Assembly (NCBI RefSeq): GCF_018294505.1
Contig: NC_057802.1
Coordinates: forward strand, 314,826,209 to 314,890,208
Length of the DNA: 64,000 nt
DNA from: Triticum aestivum
Lineage: Eukaryota > Streptophyta > Magnoliopsida > Poales > Poaceae
Reading direction: 5' to 3'
The position numbers and the translations under genes are program-made. Under the pieces are notes generated by a model, which worked only from the letters and a program-made list of their open reading frames with translations, was not told where the DNA came from and did no database searches. Below, piece after piece: positions 46,891 through 57,872 of the stretch. Position 1 is the first letter of the stretch. Each line of letters begins with the position of its first letter.

Positions 46891-47333
46891 CTGCTGCTCA
46901 AAGAGAGATGAAGCTACGATCGTCAAAACCAAAAACTTACAACACGAATGTTGTGAGAAACTGCGAGATTAGGCTGCTGGTCAAAGGAAATTTCAAACGA
47001 TCGATCGTGCGTGACGAATCTGACAAAATTCGTCTAGAACACCTTCAAACGAGAAGACGAAATTAAGAACTTACGGCCGACGAAACTACGAACCGATCGC
47101 CTGAATGGAACCGTAGCATCGAGGTGCATCTTTTTCGTGTAGAGCTTACCTCGAATCGGAGCACCGTTGTGTAGATCGGAAGGGACTAGGAAGAACAGAA
47201 TTAGAGGGAAGGTTACTAGAGGTAAGAGAAGATTACAAGAGTTAGGAGAAGATAAGCACTCACAGGATGCATACCAGCTCGTATCCCTCCCATCTCCCCT
47301 CATGGAAGTGGCCCACCTTGTGCGCTCGCCACA

Positions 47334-47382
47334 GCCTGGCTCGCTAGAAACTGCCGATCTGAGCGTTTCTAGCGAGCCAGGC
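47334..47382. repeat. perfect 18-bp inverted repeat
   Basis: GCCTGGCTCGCTAGAAAC (47334-47351) and its exact reverse complement (47365-47382) are separated by 13 bases. Confidence 0.95.
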
Positions 47383-47503
47383 CCAAGTGTGCTTTAAGGT
47401 TCGTGCCATGCGGGCCGTACAACAAACACACGCAATTAAACGGGTCACTTTCTTCCCGCGCGGGCCAGGCTAGGTCTAATGCGGGCAACCAAACACGCCC
47501 TAT

Positions 47504-49295
47504 GTGATTCAACACCAGGACGAGGCCCTCCACTCTTCTACTACTATTTGTAAGTTTTATCTGTCAATAATCTAATACTCTTTCTTATCTTTCCTACTAC
47601 CAATATTAAGAAGTAAGATATTGTTTTTATTTAAAATAAGAACTGCATTTTTTAATGAAACATATCAAGTCTGATTTGTGCAACAAAATAGCCGAGGCTT
47701 TATTGTAATGTTGTCTCATTACTTATGTTCAAACCGGTGTATTATAGTCTAGTACCGATGCCATCACGCGAACAAATCAAATATATGCATGATCGCAAAG
47801 GGCTGCTACCATAAATATGTTTGTAAATGTATGACATTTTTTGTTCATGTTTAATTTGTCTAAAGAATTTCATTACAAAAGCTTGACATCGCAAGGTCTT
47901 GATCCTGACACCACCACTGGGAGGTAGGTAGACGTCCGCCACGCGTCCCCATGGCAGGCGAGGAGCTACCGCGTGTCCGTCCATTCTGCGTCAGTCTGGA
48001 CGCAAACCGGGCGTAAATTTGCATCAGAAATGGGGCGGACCGGATGCAAAACGGACAAAATTTAAAGACGCGGTCGCGCGTTGGACCGTGCCATCTGTCG
48101 GTTTTGATCCAAAACGAACGCGGACGGACAGGGTGAGGTCGCGCGTCGGAGTTGGCCTGAACCCTGCAATCCTGGTGCAATTTGATCTAACCGGCTGTCC
48201 AGTTTATGCATGCATGGAACGGATGAAGAAAGCACGTGAACATGCACACGATTTCTGAAGGAACAGACATGTACATTACATTCACGTTCCGGGCTACATG
48301 CATGGACTGCCTCTTGTTCCTACTCGACAGGAACCGGAAGACACGATGGTTGCAACGAACCAACCGGCAGGCCGCAGCCTCCTTGGATATGCATGCCGTG
48401 CCATGCCATGCGTCTTGGTGTAGTGTAACTAGACCACCGTTCCGTTCGCATCCTCGTTTCGGGATTCCAGGACCAGAGGTGCATGAATCTACAGGAAGGA
48501 ACGTTGCTTGCTTCTAATCTACAGCACGTATAGTGATTTCTAAATGGCAAACGTGCTTCTGTATCACGAACAAGGATGGGACCGAGACGACGATGGGAGG
48601 ATCTAGCATTCTCCAAAGCCAAGAAATTGCTCCGCTCGCGGGTTCCTTCCTTGGGATGCTACACTAACCCTACGGCTACGGCTCCATGCCACCTAGTAGT
48701 ACACTTCGTGTGTGTATTTGCTTGGCTTGCAAAGGCGGCAAAAACAGTGCCTCTGCCCTACACATGTAAGAAGAAGAAGAAGCCTAGAAACATGAAACCC
48801 ACCCTTTCTTTTTCTTTTGCTTTCCCAAAGTGTCCTCCAATTCTTCCTCCTTCCCATCCGGAAAGAGAGAGGTGGGCATGCAAGCACGCTTTGTCTCCAT
48901 ACCCTGTGTATTCTTCTTGTGACTGTACCAGCTTTTCTTACATGAGGCTTGTCAACGCTTCATCTCCATCATTATTCATCAACATCAGTTAAGCGATCCA
49001 ACTCATATTTGGTCACCACAATACGGATATCCAATTCGGCTCTTGAAGCGTATGCTCCTGTCCGTCAAAAGTACCTTCTGCAAATGCGATTATTTTTTGA
49101 AAAAAAAATAGATGTGTTCATTGTCACACCCAAATGCTACCTGAAATTTTTAATGAAAAACTTAGTATTTTGACCCGTGCAAAAAATTAAATTGAACGCC
49201 AAATGTGATCTTAAAATATTACACTTAATTTTGTTTTTTTACCGACAAAGCATTATTGTCTCATTTCCCATGAAAATTGTCAAGCACACTTGTTA
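47504..49295. other. unannotated DNA, with a possible DNA-element terminus
   Basis: 47975-48165 carries the phrases gggcggaccggatgc, gcggacggacaggg and gcgcgtcggagttgg, which resemble 38661-38800 and 34387-34425 and may be transposon ends. The remainder, including 48200-49295, shows no gene or repeat I can support. Confidence 0.4.
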
Positions 49296-49820
49296 GATTA
49301 AAAGGTAGGTTCTATAGGACGGCGATTCGACCCGTAATGTTGTATGGCGCTGAGTGTTGGCCGACTAAAATGCGACATGTTCAATAATTTGATGTAGTGT
49401 AGATGCGCATGTTGAGATGAATGTGTGGCCACACAAGGAAGGATCGGATCCGGAATGATATATGAGACAGAGTTGGGTAGCACCGATTGAATAGAAGTTT
49501 GTCCAACATCGTCTTGAGATGGTTTGAGTATATTCAGTGCAGGCTTACAGAACCTCCAGTGCATAGCGAACGATTAAAAATGTGCTGATAATGTCGAGGT
49601 TGGGGTAGGCCGAACTTGACGTGCGAGGAGTCTATAAAGAGAGATCCGGAGGACTGGAGTATCACCAAAGAACTAGCCACGGACAGGGGTGTGTGAAAAC
49701 TTCCTATCCATGTGCCAGAACCATGAGTTGGTTGCAAGATCTTATGGATTTCAGCTCTAACCTATCCCGACTTGTTCGGGACTAAAGGCTTTATTGTTTG
49801 TTGTTCTTGTTGTTGTATTT
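49296..49820 (+). pseudogene. LINE reverse transcriptase, C-terminal fossil
   Basis: One frame reads FYRTAIRPVMLYGAECW, then RMLR.MCGHTRKDRIRN, then GWGRPNLTWEESI-like text (here LTCEESIKRDPEDW) and ends near ALTYPDLFGTKGF, the typical end of plant LINE RT proteins. At least eight stops are present but little frame shift. A TTG-rich tail (ttgtttgttgttcttgttgttg) closes the 3' end, as in many LINEs. Confidence 0.8.
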
Positions 49821-51184
49821 GTTAGACTAACATGGACATCCACACAAAAAATCAGAATTTTTTAAACTTATTTGCTATTTATTTTGAATTTAATATTCAT
49901 CATGCTCCCAGAACCAAAAGGACACTCCCACCAGAATAGCGGTTCCATCGTATGATTCTACCATGATAGACACTTCCTAGCGGTAATCCTACACAAATAA
50001 ATCATCAGACCACTCGTGCGCCATCGATTTAGCTTTCATCTGACGACAGAGATATACCAAGGAATCGCTTGCCTTGTTCAAACCTTCCTATGTGATGCAG
50101 CTATGTCTGCATGATCCCACTAATCTCGCTTATTTCCGCTCCCCGAACTAAATTTCTCACCTTAGTTCCACTCTCCTACTTGCGACCCATCTCAATGCCC
50201 AACACATCATCCACCTGTGATGCCCCTGTGCTCTCCATTAGCGCTCCAGATTTGATCCCCTTCATCTCGTCTTCTAATCCACTTCATTTTGATCTCTCCA
50301 TCCACCGCACCACCGAGATTATATCCCTTGCACCCCACCACTCCTTGGAGATGGACACATTGAGGTGCAACATTGGCAGCTACCGCAGGTCATCGCCTCT
50401 TGTCTCCTTCCATTGACGCTCCATCGATGCAAGGTGCACAGAGCTCTCGCGATTGAGAAACTCCTGTAGCCACACGACGTAATCATTGCCATGAGTGCTC
50501 TGCTCGCTGCCCGCACCTTCAGGAGATACACCGCTACCCAAATAGAAAACAATTAACGCAAGCCATGCAAATGTAATTACATATCTGTGCTGCTTGTTCA
50601 TGGAAGCAAACTATCCTTTCGATAGATGCAAATTTTATTTCATTGGAAACTCATCCTAGTTTGTTCGAATCATGTGTAATGTTGAAAAAAAAAATCTTCT
50701 CGGTGGAAACAAGTTACTCTTTCGTATGAAGCAAGCTCTCCAGTCCATGGGATCAATTTCCTAATGCTTTTTGAAGCAATATAACATGTTGTTACATGAT
50801 GCACAAAAATAAGTTATAACCAAGAGCATAAATTTGTTGTCTTCAATGCATACAATGCTCATTCTATTAAACTAAAGAAAATTTCATTAACCAAGGAAGC
50901 TCAATTTTCAGTCGATGGAATCATAAAGTGTTTGCATTGAGAACAAACATTGCAGCAAATTTCATTAAACGTGGATGCTCAAGCTTGGATAGGTGAAGCC
51001 TAAATTTGTTGTGTTTAGAAGAAAACCATCTAAAACTAAATTTTGTGTAGATTAGATAGAAGCAAACTCCTGCTCCATGGGAAGCAAACAAGAATTCTGA
51101 TTGAAGCATTTCATAAGGAGGCAAACTAGTAAATGGCGGGGAAACTCCTTTTGGAGATAATTTGTTTTCTTAACAACCAAGAAA
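49821..51184. other. unannotated DNA
   Basis: AT-rich with no recognised gene or element. Open frames of about 100 codons near 50111-50416 lack protein character. Confidence 0.5.
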
Positions 51185-51370
51185 TTGTTTTCCCAAGAAG
51201 ATGCACAAGACGGTGTGCCCTACACAACCTACGCCGACATCAACAACCTCAAGGGCTCCATCAACAACAGGAGCAACCTCGCCGCGTCCTTTCGAGACAC
51301 GTCTGTGTACATGGCCAACAACTTCTCCGATAGGAGCCAAGAATGGGCTCTGTATTACCCACCTCCATAA
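51185..51370 (+). pseudogene. exon-like C-terminal coding fragment, product unknown
   Basis: An open frame without ATG reads FSQEDAQDGVPYTTYAD, then NNLKGSINNRSNLAASF, and ends EWALYYPPP with TAA at 51368-51370. Third codon positions are strongly G/C (gac, ctc, aag, ggc, atc, aac), unlike the AT-rich surroundings, so this was probably a real last exon. A pyrimidine-rich stretch (ttgttttcccaag) just upstream could be an acceptor. The protein is not recognised. Confidence 0.4.
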
Positions 51371-52284
51371 TAATCTTCCTGAGTTTGGGCTTGCAAAATC
51401 TTAAGCTTGCAGAGGTTACTTCCATGTCTATATCAAGATGTGACAGAATTTATTTTTAAGTTATAATGAGGTTGTACTTCAGCTCGTTGTCAAACATTCG
51501 TGTTGGTTTGTTCCACTTTGCTATTTATTTGGTTTTGATTTTTGTTTGTTTTCTTTCTTGTTGGTTGCGGGTTTTTTGCAAGTTACCATTCAAAAACAAA
51601 AGAACCAAAAAATAGAATAAGGTTTTCTTTTGCTTTGCTCTTTTCCTTTTACCTCGGATTTTCATTCGCATTCTTGTTTATGTTTTCAGAGTGGAGTTGA
51701 TATGCGCCGCACAATGTGGAATGTGTCCATAAGGAAGAGAAGCATGGAAATTCATGATCGTGAAGTGTGTCCTATGACTCATGTCTTTGCATTTGAATTG
51801 CTTAAAATAGTTGTAGTTGTAGTATGTGTGAAATATTTAAGTGGGAGTAAGTCTTGATGGTTAAAACAAATGTTTTGTTCTTGTAGGTAAACTAATTTAA
51901 TAACTTTTGTTCCGTTTAATCTAGATAATTGATACTTGTCGTGAGACTTGTTTTTTAAAGAAAGTGATGTTAACAAAGAATAATCATGCATATGAGAAAG
52001 TTCTAGAAAGACATGAGTGTTGAGAAAAGTTGTAGAGAAGATGATATTAGCGATACTCAACTCCATAATGCTAATTTTAATAGACCCAATAGCACATGTG
52101 GATTAAGTTGTCCAGAGGAACCCAGTTCAAAGGTGACCAAGATTGTGCCAAAATCTATTTTGCATTTTTACATGGCGCTTTAGCTTCTCGCTGGTGCCAT
52201 GGCCTTGTCACTATAAGTTGGATTTATCCAACACCGCTGTTACTCTAACATGCGTTCTCATTATTGTCAACATGCTTGTTACAT
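51371..52284. other. unannotated AT-rich DNA
   Basis: No gene or repeat supported. Confidence 0.5.
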
Positions 52285-52514
52285 TAGCAATGCCCATGGT
52301 TAGGAAAACAAAACCATCAATAATACATGAGCTAGTTTAGAGATCCACTAGGGATCTGATTTGGTGTTTATCATTCCAGACATCCAAATAGGTTTGCCTC
52401 TGAATCTCACATTGGAGAACCTTGCAATTAATAGCATAAAAATATAAAATTAATTATGAACATGGAAATAGAATAATAACATTTTATTATTGCCTCAAGG
52501 GCATATTTCCGACA
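52285..52514 (-). mobile_element. ancient BARE/Angela-like LTR remnant
   Basis: catggttaggaaaacaaaaccatc, gagctagtt, atgaacatgg and ttattattgcctcaagggcatatttccgaca follow the order of the copia LTR end (compare 8908-9111), with many changes. The minus-strand start would be TGTCGGAAATATGCCC. Confidence 0.7.
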
Positions 52515-52972
52515 CCTAAGCGAAAGAGAGGCTCTTAGCTAGAAAACTTGAGATCTCAACCAAACTATTTTGTTGTCTTGTCTATCTGTGAGGCCAATTG
52601 CCCCCTAAGCCCATTTAGACTCTTCCACCCACCTAAATACCCATGGCGCACCACTCTCCCCCATTTATCGCATGTTCCTTGTGGGGGGGGGGGAGTGGAG
52701 TGAAAGGTACAAGTCTCTACAAAATGTAGTCTTATGGCACAACCCTCTATTTTCTCATGCGGGCGCCCTCAATATATAATTAAAACAAGTCCAGTTGAGC
52801 GCAAGCTGGCTTGTCAAAATGTTGTATTATGCGAAAAATATGCATTGCAAGCTGTAAGCTCGCGGAATGTTGATATCCCCCAAGTGCAAGATTCATTGGG
52901 AAGTATTACAACCCACAACTTATATTCAATCGACGAGAGCCAAACAATACTTGAGCTTTTGTAGTTGAGTTG
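52515..52972. other. unannotated DNA with a G11 run
   Basis: A run of 11 G lies at 52683-52693. Nothing else is recognised. Confidence 0.5.
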
Positions 52973-53493
52973 TGTAACATCCCAGTTTTTAATTTGGATG
53001 TTTATAAATAGGTCATTCATATGCATCCATGATTTATGCATTTTGCCTCCATTGATTTTCATTTGAACAGGATCCAAGGGACTTTGAGCAACTCAAGGAC
53101 CAAAAAAGAGAGTTGAAATTTTCCTTAAAACCATTTTTTGAAAGTTCAAAATTTGGAATTTGGATCAAATTTCGTTTCACCAAAACTCATTTCCATTATT
53201 TTGAAAAGATAAAATAAAGAGAGCAGATAAAAGGACTTCTTAAAAAACAGAAGAGAAATCTTGGAAATTGGATTTTAAATCAAAATATATTTATTTGGTT
53301 TTATTTGCAAATTATTTTGCTGCAAATTTTATTCGCATAGCAAAAATATTTATTTTAAAAATATTGCATTTAGGCTGGATAAAAAGTTCACAGGGTCCTA
53401 TATATGACCACATATTCATGTGAATTTTTATGGAATTTTCCTAGAATAATTACTATGTTGTTTTTGTGTTTTACTTGTGATGTATATAGAAAG

Positions 53494-54178
53494 GGGGATG
53501 CTACGCGTCGGTCGGCGGATAAAAAGATCCGCCGCCTCGCGAGCCATCGGATTTGACAAAATCGAGCGGTTGTACGTCTTTCTCTACTTCGCAACAGAGG
53601 TTTTGTTGCAGAAACATTCGTAAACGAAATTGTTTTGTGCATATGTTTTTGCAACATAGGTTGTGTTGTGGGATTTTTTTGCAACATAGGTCGTGTTGCG
53701 GAATTTATTTTTCTGTCTTCATTTTTTTGCAACAAAGTTATTGTTGAAAACTTTACAACTGAGGTGATGTTGCAGATTTTTTTGTCTTCATCTTTATATG
53801 ATGGTATGGCAGAAAGTTTTGCGACATGACTGATGTTGCAGAAATCTTCCTTGCAACAAATTGGATGTTGCAAAAAACACCATTGTCGTTCGCCACGAGC
53901 TCCCGCCAGATGGTCGTGAGGAGGGGTGGCACCACCCGTCCCCGCCATCGCGCAACCGCCGACGAGCGCTAAACTTCCGACCAGCTTGCCTCGTCACCAT
54001 CCTCCTCACAGGCGAGATGTACGCCATTGATAAGCACTTATACAGGAGAGAGGTTGGGAGAGAGATAAGATGAGGAAAAGAGATGAAGAGATAAGACGTG
54101 GGAGAAAGACGAGGGTGGCCACGTGTTAAGCAAAGGGAGCGGCGGATGTGAGCGTGAAATCAGCCGCCTGATGGGGAT
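53494..54178. mobile_element. MITE-like element with repeated small palindromes
   Basis: Flanked by GGGGAT (53494-53499 and 54173-54178), a possible target duplication. It starts GCTACGCGTCGGTCGGCGG with a snap-back GGCGGAT/ATCCGCC (about 53514-53533) and ends GCCGCCTGAT. The wording is that of a common Triticeae MITE. Open frames in it (both strands) come from its repeats. Confidence 0.55.
53591..53875. repeat. seven-unit array of GCAACA...TGTTGC
   Basis: Units begin near 53591, 53651, 53681, 53729, 53755, 53821 and 53853. Each is an imperfect palindrome of about 22-26 bp (GCAACATAGG TNGTGTTGC style) separated by T-rich spacers. Confidence 0.8.
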
Positions 54179-55408
54179 ATTTTCCCATATAGGAAATAGG
54201 AAATAGGAAAAGTCACTGTTTTATGAAAAAAAATCCGCCATGCCCGCCAGGCCAGGCGCGCCAGCCGGCCCAGCAGCGGCGAGGCGCGGCCCAGCCAGCC
54301 ACAGCGCCAGGCGCAGCCAGCTGTGAGCGCAAGCAGCGAGGCCAGCCGCCACCCCGCGCGCAAGGCCCTCCAGCGCCGAACCCCAGCGCCCCTGCCTCCC
54401 CGATTCCCCCCCCCTCCCCACGCAGGTACACACAGAAACCTGCACGTACACGCTCTCAACGCCGTTCCCGGTTCAAACTCGTGGGAATCGTATCCCGAGT
54501 CAACCCCTCACCCAGGCATCATGTCCAATAAATAGCGACGACCCCTCTCGACCGATTCCCCTCAAAAACCCTCGCCAAGTCCACCCCAATCGCTTGCACT
54601 CATCGTTCCAATCTTGCTGCAGAAGTTGCAGTTCATCGCCAGATTCCGACGCCGTGATCCAGCCCGAGCCTTCTCTAGATTCGTTTTGACAAGGTCTTGC
54701 ATCCCCTCTCCAACTATAGTCGCCACCCCGACCTCACTGACTTCGCCGAAGCACCAACCTTCATCACTTCGTTCCGTCGCCGTCCGCTGTCACCAATCGT
54801 CACCGACGTCACCACCAGACGAGCCAATCTCTGCTACATCCTCCCGACACCTCCACCGCCGCCCACGATCGCCGGAGCTCCACCCCAACTCACGTTCCTC
54901 TCTTTAAGCAGCATGAACACCTGTTCGTTTCACTTAAAAACAACCGTTTGGTTTAGCTAGATCGATTTTCTTCAGCAGATCGAACCGGCTCATGGTTTTA
55001 TTTTTTAGCCGCCACGGTCTGTTATTCCTACGGATCGGCCGTTCGCTAGCACCAATCACACGTAGCCACTCCCACGGTGCCACATGGCACCCCAACCATG
55101 GTCGGCCGAAATTTAGTACTTTTTTTCCTTCAGATTCTTAACCAATCTAGTATTTATCATACTCCCTCCATTCTGTTTTATAGTGCGCATAAAATTTTCA
55201 CGGGAATTCCGTAATGTAGTGTGTATCTCGTCCAGCGAGCGATTTTGGACAAAACTGCCCTCCCACCGAACAGCCAGCGCCCCACCCCACCGCATCGCTC
55301 CATCCCCTGTCTCTCTCCCTTATCTCGTTCTCATCGCTGCTTTTCCCCACCTCCCTGCTCGCCTCGATCCCCACCGGCATCCCACCACCTGACCTCCCCA
55401 CCGGCATC

Positions 55409-57054
55409 TGATGTCTACTACACAACCTTCTTGTAGACGTTGTTGGGCCTCCAAGTGCAGAGGTTTGTAGGACAGTAGCAAATTTCCCTCAAGTGGATGG
55501 CCTAAGGTTTATCAATCCGTGGGAGGTGTAGGATGAAGATGGTCTCTCTCAAGCAACCCTCAACCAAATAACAAAGAGTCTCTTGTGTCCCCAACACATC
55601 CAATACAATGGTAAATTGTATAGGTGCACTAGTTCGGCGAAGAGATGGTGATACAAGTGCAATATGGATGGTAGATATAAGTTTTTGTAATCTGAAAAAT
55701 ATAAAAACAACAAGGTAACTAATGATAAAAGTGAGCACAAACGGTATTGCAATGCGTTGAAACAAGGCCTAGGGTTCATACTTTCACTAGTGCAAGTTCT
55801 CTCAACAAGGATAACATAATTAGATCATATAACTATTCCTCAACATGCAACAAAGAGTCACTCCAAAGTCACTAATAGCGGAGAACAAAAGAAGAGATTA
55901 TTGTAGGGTACGAAACCACCTCAAAGTTATTCTTTCTGATCGATCTATTCAAGAGTCCGTAGTAAAATAACACGAAGCTATTCTTTCCGTTCGATCTATC
56001 CTAGAGTTCGTACTAGAATAACACCTTAAGACACAAATCAACCAAAACCCTAATGTCACCTGGATACTCCAATGTCACCTCAAGTATCCGTGGGTATGAT
56101 TATACGATAAGCATCACACAATCTCAGATTCATCTATTCAACCAACACAAAGAACTTCAAAGAGTGCCCCAAAGTTTCTACCGGAGAGTCAAGACGAAAA
56201 CGTGTGCCAACCCCTATGCATAAGTTCAGAAGGTCACGGAACTCGCAAGTTGATCACCAAAACATACATCAAGTGGATCACGTGAATATCCCATTGTCAC
56301 CACAGATAAGCACATGCAAGATATACATCAAGTGTTCTCAAATCCTTAAAGACTCATTCCGATAAGATAACTTCAAAGGGAAAACTCAATCCATTACAAG
56401 AGAGTAGAGGGGGAGAAATATCATAAGATCCAACTATAGTAAGAAAGCTCGCGATACATCAAGATCGTGCCGAATCAAGAACACGAGAGAGAGAGAGAGA
56501 GAGAGAGAGATCAAACACATAGTTACTGGTACATAGCCTTAGCCCCGAGGGTGAACTACTCCCTCCTCATTATGGAGAGCGCCAGGATGATGAAGATGGC
56601 CACCTGTGATGGATCACCCCTCCGGTAGGGTGCCGGAACAGGGTCCCGATTGGTTTTTGGTGGCTACAGAGGCTTGCGGCGGCGGAACTCCCGATCTAGG
56701 TTATGGTCTGGAAGTTTGGGGATTTATAGGAGAAGTTAGCGCTGGGAACAAGTCAGGGGGGCCCACAGGGAGTCCACGAGGCAGGGGGCGCGCCCTCCAC
56801 CCTCGTGGGGCCACAGGACTCCCCTCCGGTAACTCTTCGTTCCATTATTTTTTATATTTTCCAGAAAAAATCTCCGTTGATTTTCAGCGCATTCCGAGAA
56901 CTTTTATTTCTGCACAAAAACAACACCACGGTAGTTCTGCTGAAAACAGCGTCAGTCTGGGTTAGTTCTAACCAAATCATACCAAAATCATGTAGAAATA
57001 TTATAAACATGGCATGAATACATCAAAAATTATAGATACGGTGGAGACGTATCC
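55409..57054 (-). mobile_element. gypsy solo LTR
   Basis: 1646 bp from TGATGTCTACTAC to GACGTATCC (usual end TATCA, last base changed), with target duplication GCATC on both sides (55404-55408 and 57055-57059). Same family as 23732-24237/33854-34133. Contains the GC-rich cassette at about 56757-56822 and a GA microsatellite. Confidence 0.88.
56485..56510. repeat. (GA)13 microsatellite
   Basis: Uninterrupted GA run inside the solo LTR. Confidence 0.95.
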
Positions 57055-57212
57055 GCATCCCACCACCTGACCTCCCCACCGACCCCCACACTCCTAGTTC
57101 ATCCCCACCTCCTGCAATGTTTCCTCTCCCTCTCTCATCGATCTTCTCCACCTCATGACAGGAGCCGTCCAATAGATCGCGGCCGAGAGGTGTGGTGGAG
57201 GTGACGGTCTTC

Positions 57213-57872
57213 ATGGCCGGCGGAGTTGAGGGAGAGGTGAGGAGGAAGGTTCTGGCTCTGTTGAAGAAGGCAAAGGCAGCAATACAACAAATCTAGCTGT
57301 TGCTAGGCCAGATGCCCAAGGTGGACGGACCAGATGGTCAACGATTCCGCAAGCGGAAGTGGGAATTCAAAGAAACAGAGGAGGAAGAAGAGGAGGAGGT
57401 CCCTGGCAAGGGCTGCGGTGGAGACTGGCTGGATGCCCTCAGTAAGGAGGACGTGCTCGAGTACATCAACGGATTTGATGTCGGCGACACTAACCAAGGT
57501 TCGCGTGTGACCCAAGATGCCAATGTCCGCGTCCGTGTAGAAGATGCCTCGCCCATGCCGCTCAATTTTGTTCAACACGGCGTCCATGTCCTTAGCGGTT
57601 GCCCAAGTTCAGGAATAGGATGCATGTGCGGCAACAAGCTCAGCTACTGCCCAAGCAATGGTGTGCATGTCGTTAGTACAGGGAGCTTGCTCATCTTGGC
57701 CGGTGAAGAGGTACTGCCTGAGGACGCTGAGACCCAGGACGGCAATGAGGTGCTGCCCGACGACGCCGAGACCGACGGTGGAGAGGTGCTGCCCGAGGGC
57801 GCCGATACGGACGACGAACACATGTTGCCCGAGGACGCCGAGACCGGAGACGGCGTAGACGTGCTGCTCTAG
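57213..57872 (+). pseudogene. gene-like ORF inside the Stowaway-like element, one internal stop
   Basis: ATG at 57213 reads MAGGVEGEVRRKVLALL, then TAG at 57294-57296. The same frame then runs open to TAG at 57870-57872, 220 codons in all. It shows a basic RFRKRKWEFKE stretch, an acidic EEEEEEE run, GGDWLDALSKEDVLEYI (likely helix), and a C-terminal array of four or five 12-14 residue repeats of the type EVLPEDAET.DG. The product is not recognised. It may be a captured host gene fragment or a diverged element protein. Confidence 0.4.

Larger units (their letters stand above)
40955..47500. mobile_element. terminal-inverted-repeat element, host of a nested insertion
   Basis: The ends are GGGCGTGTTTGG (40955-40966) and CCAAACACGCCC (47489-47500), flanked by TAT on both sides (40952-40954 and 47501-47503). 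The word TTGTTTGGTTGCCTGCAT recurs just inside. After removal of the retroposon (41095-46206) about 1.4 kb remains. No transposase is recognised, so it is probably non-autonomous. The three-base flank would suit a Harbinger-type element, but TAT is not the usual TWA, so the class is open. Confidence 0.55.
46207..47500. other. right arm of the terminal-inverted-repeat element
   Basis: Non-coding. Holds diverged tandem repeats (about 46490-46890, period near 170 bp), a perfect 18-bp hairpin (47334-47382) and the right terminus. Confidence 0.55.

Noticed and set aside
53388..53948. 186-codon minus-strand frame with LLQK/LLR-type repeats
   Set aside because: The peptide repeats are the translation of the GCAACA palindrome array of the MITE.
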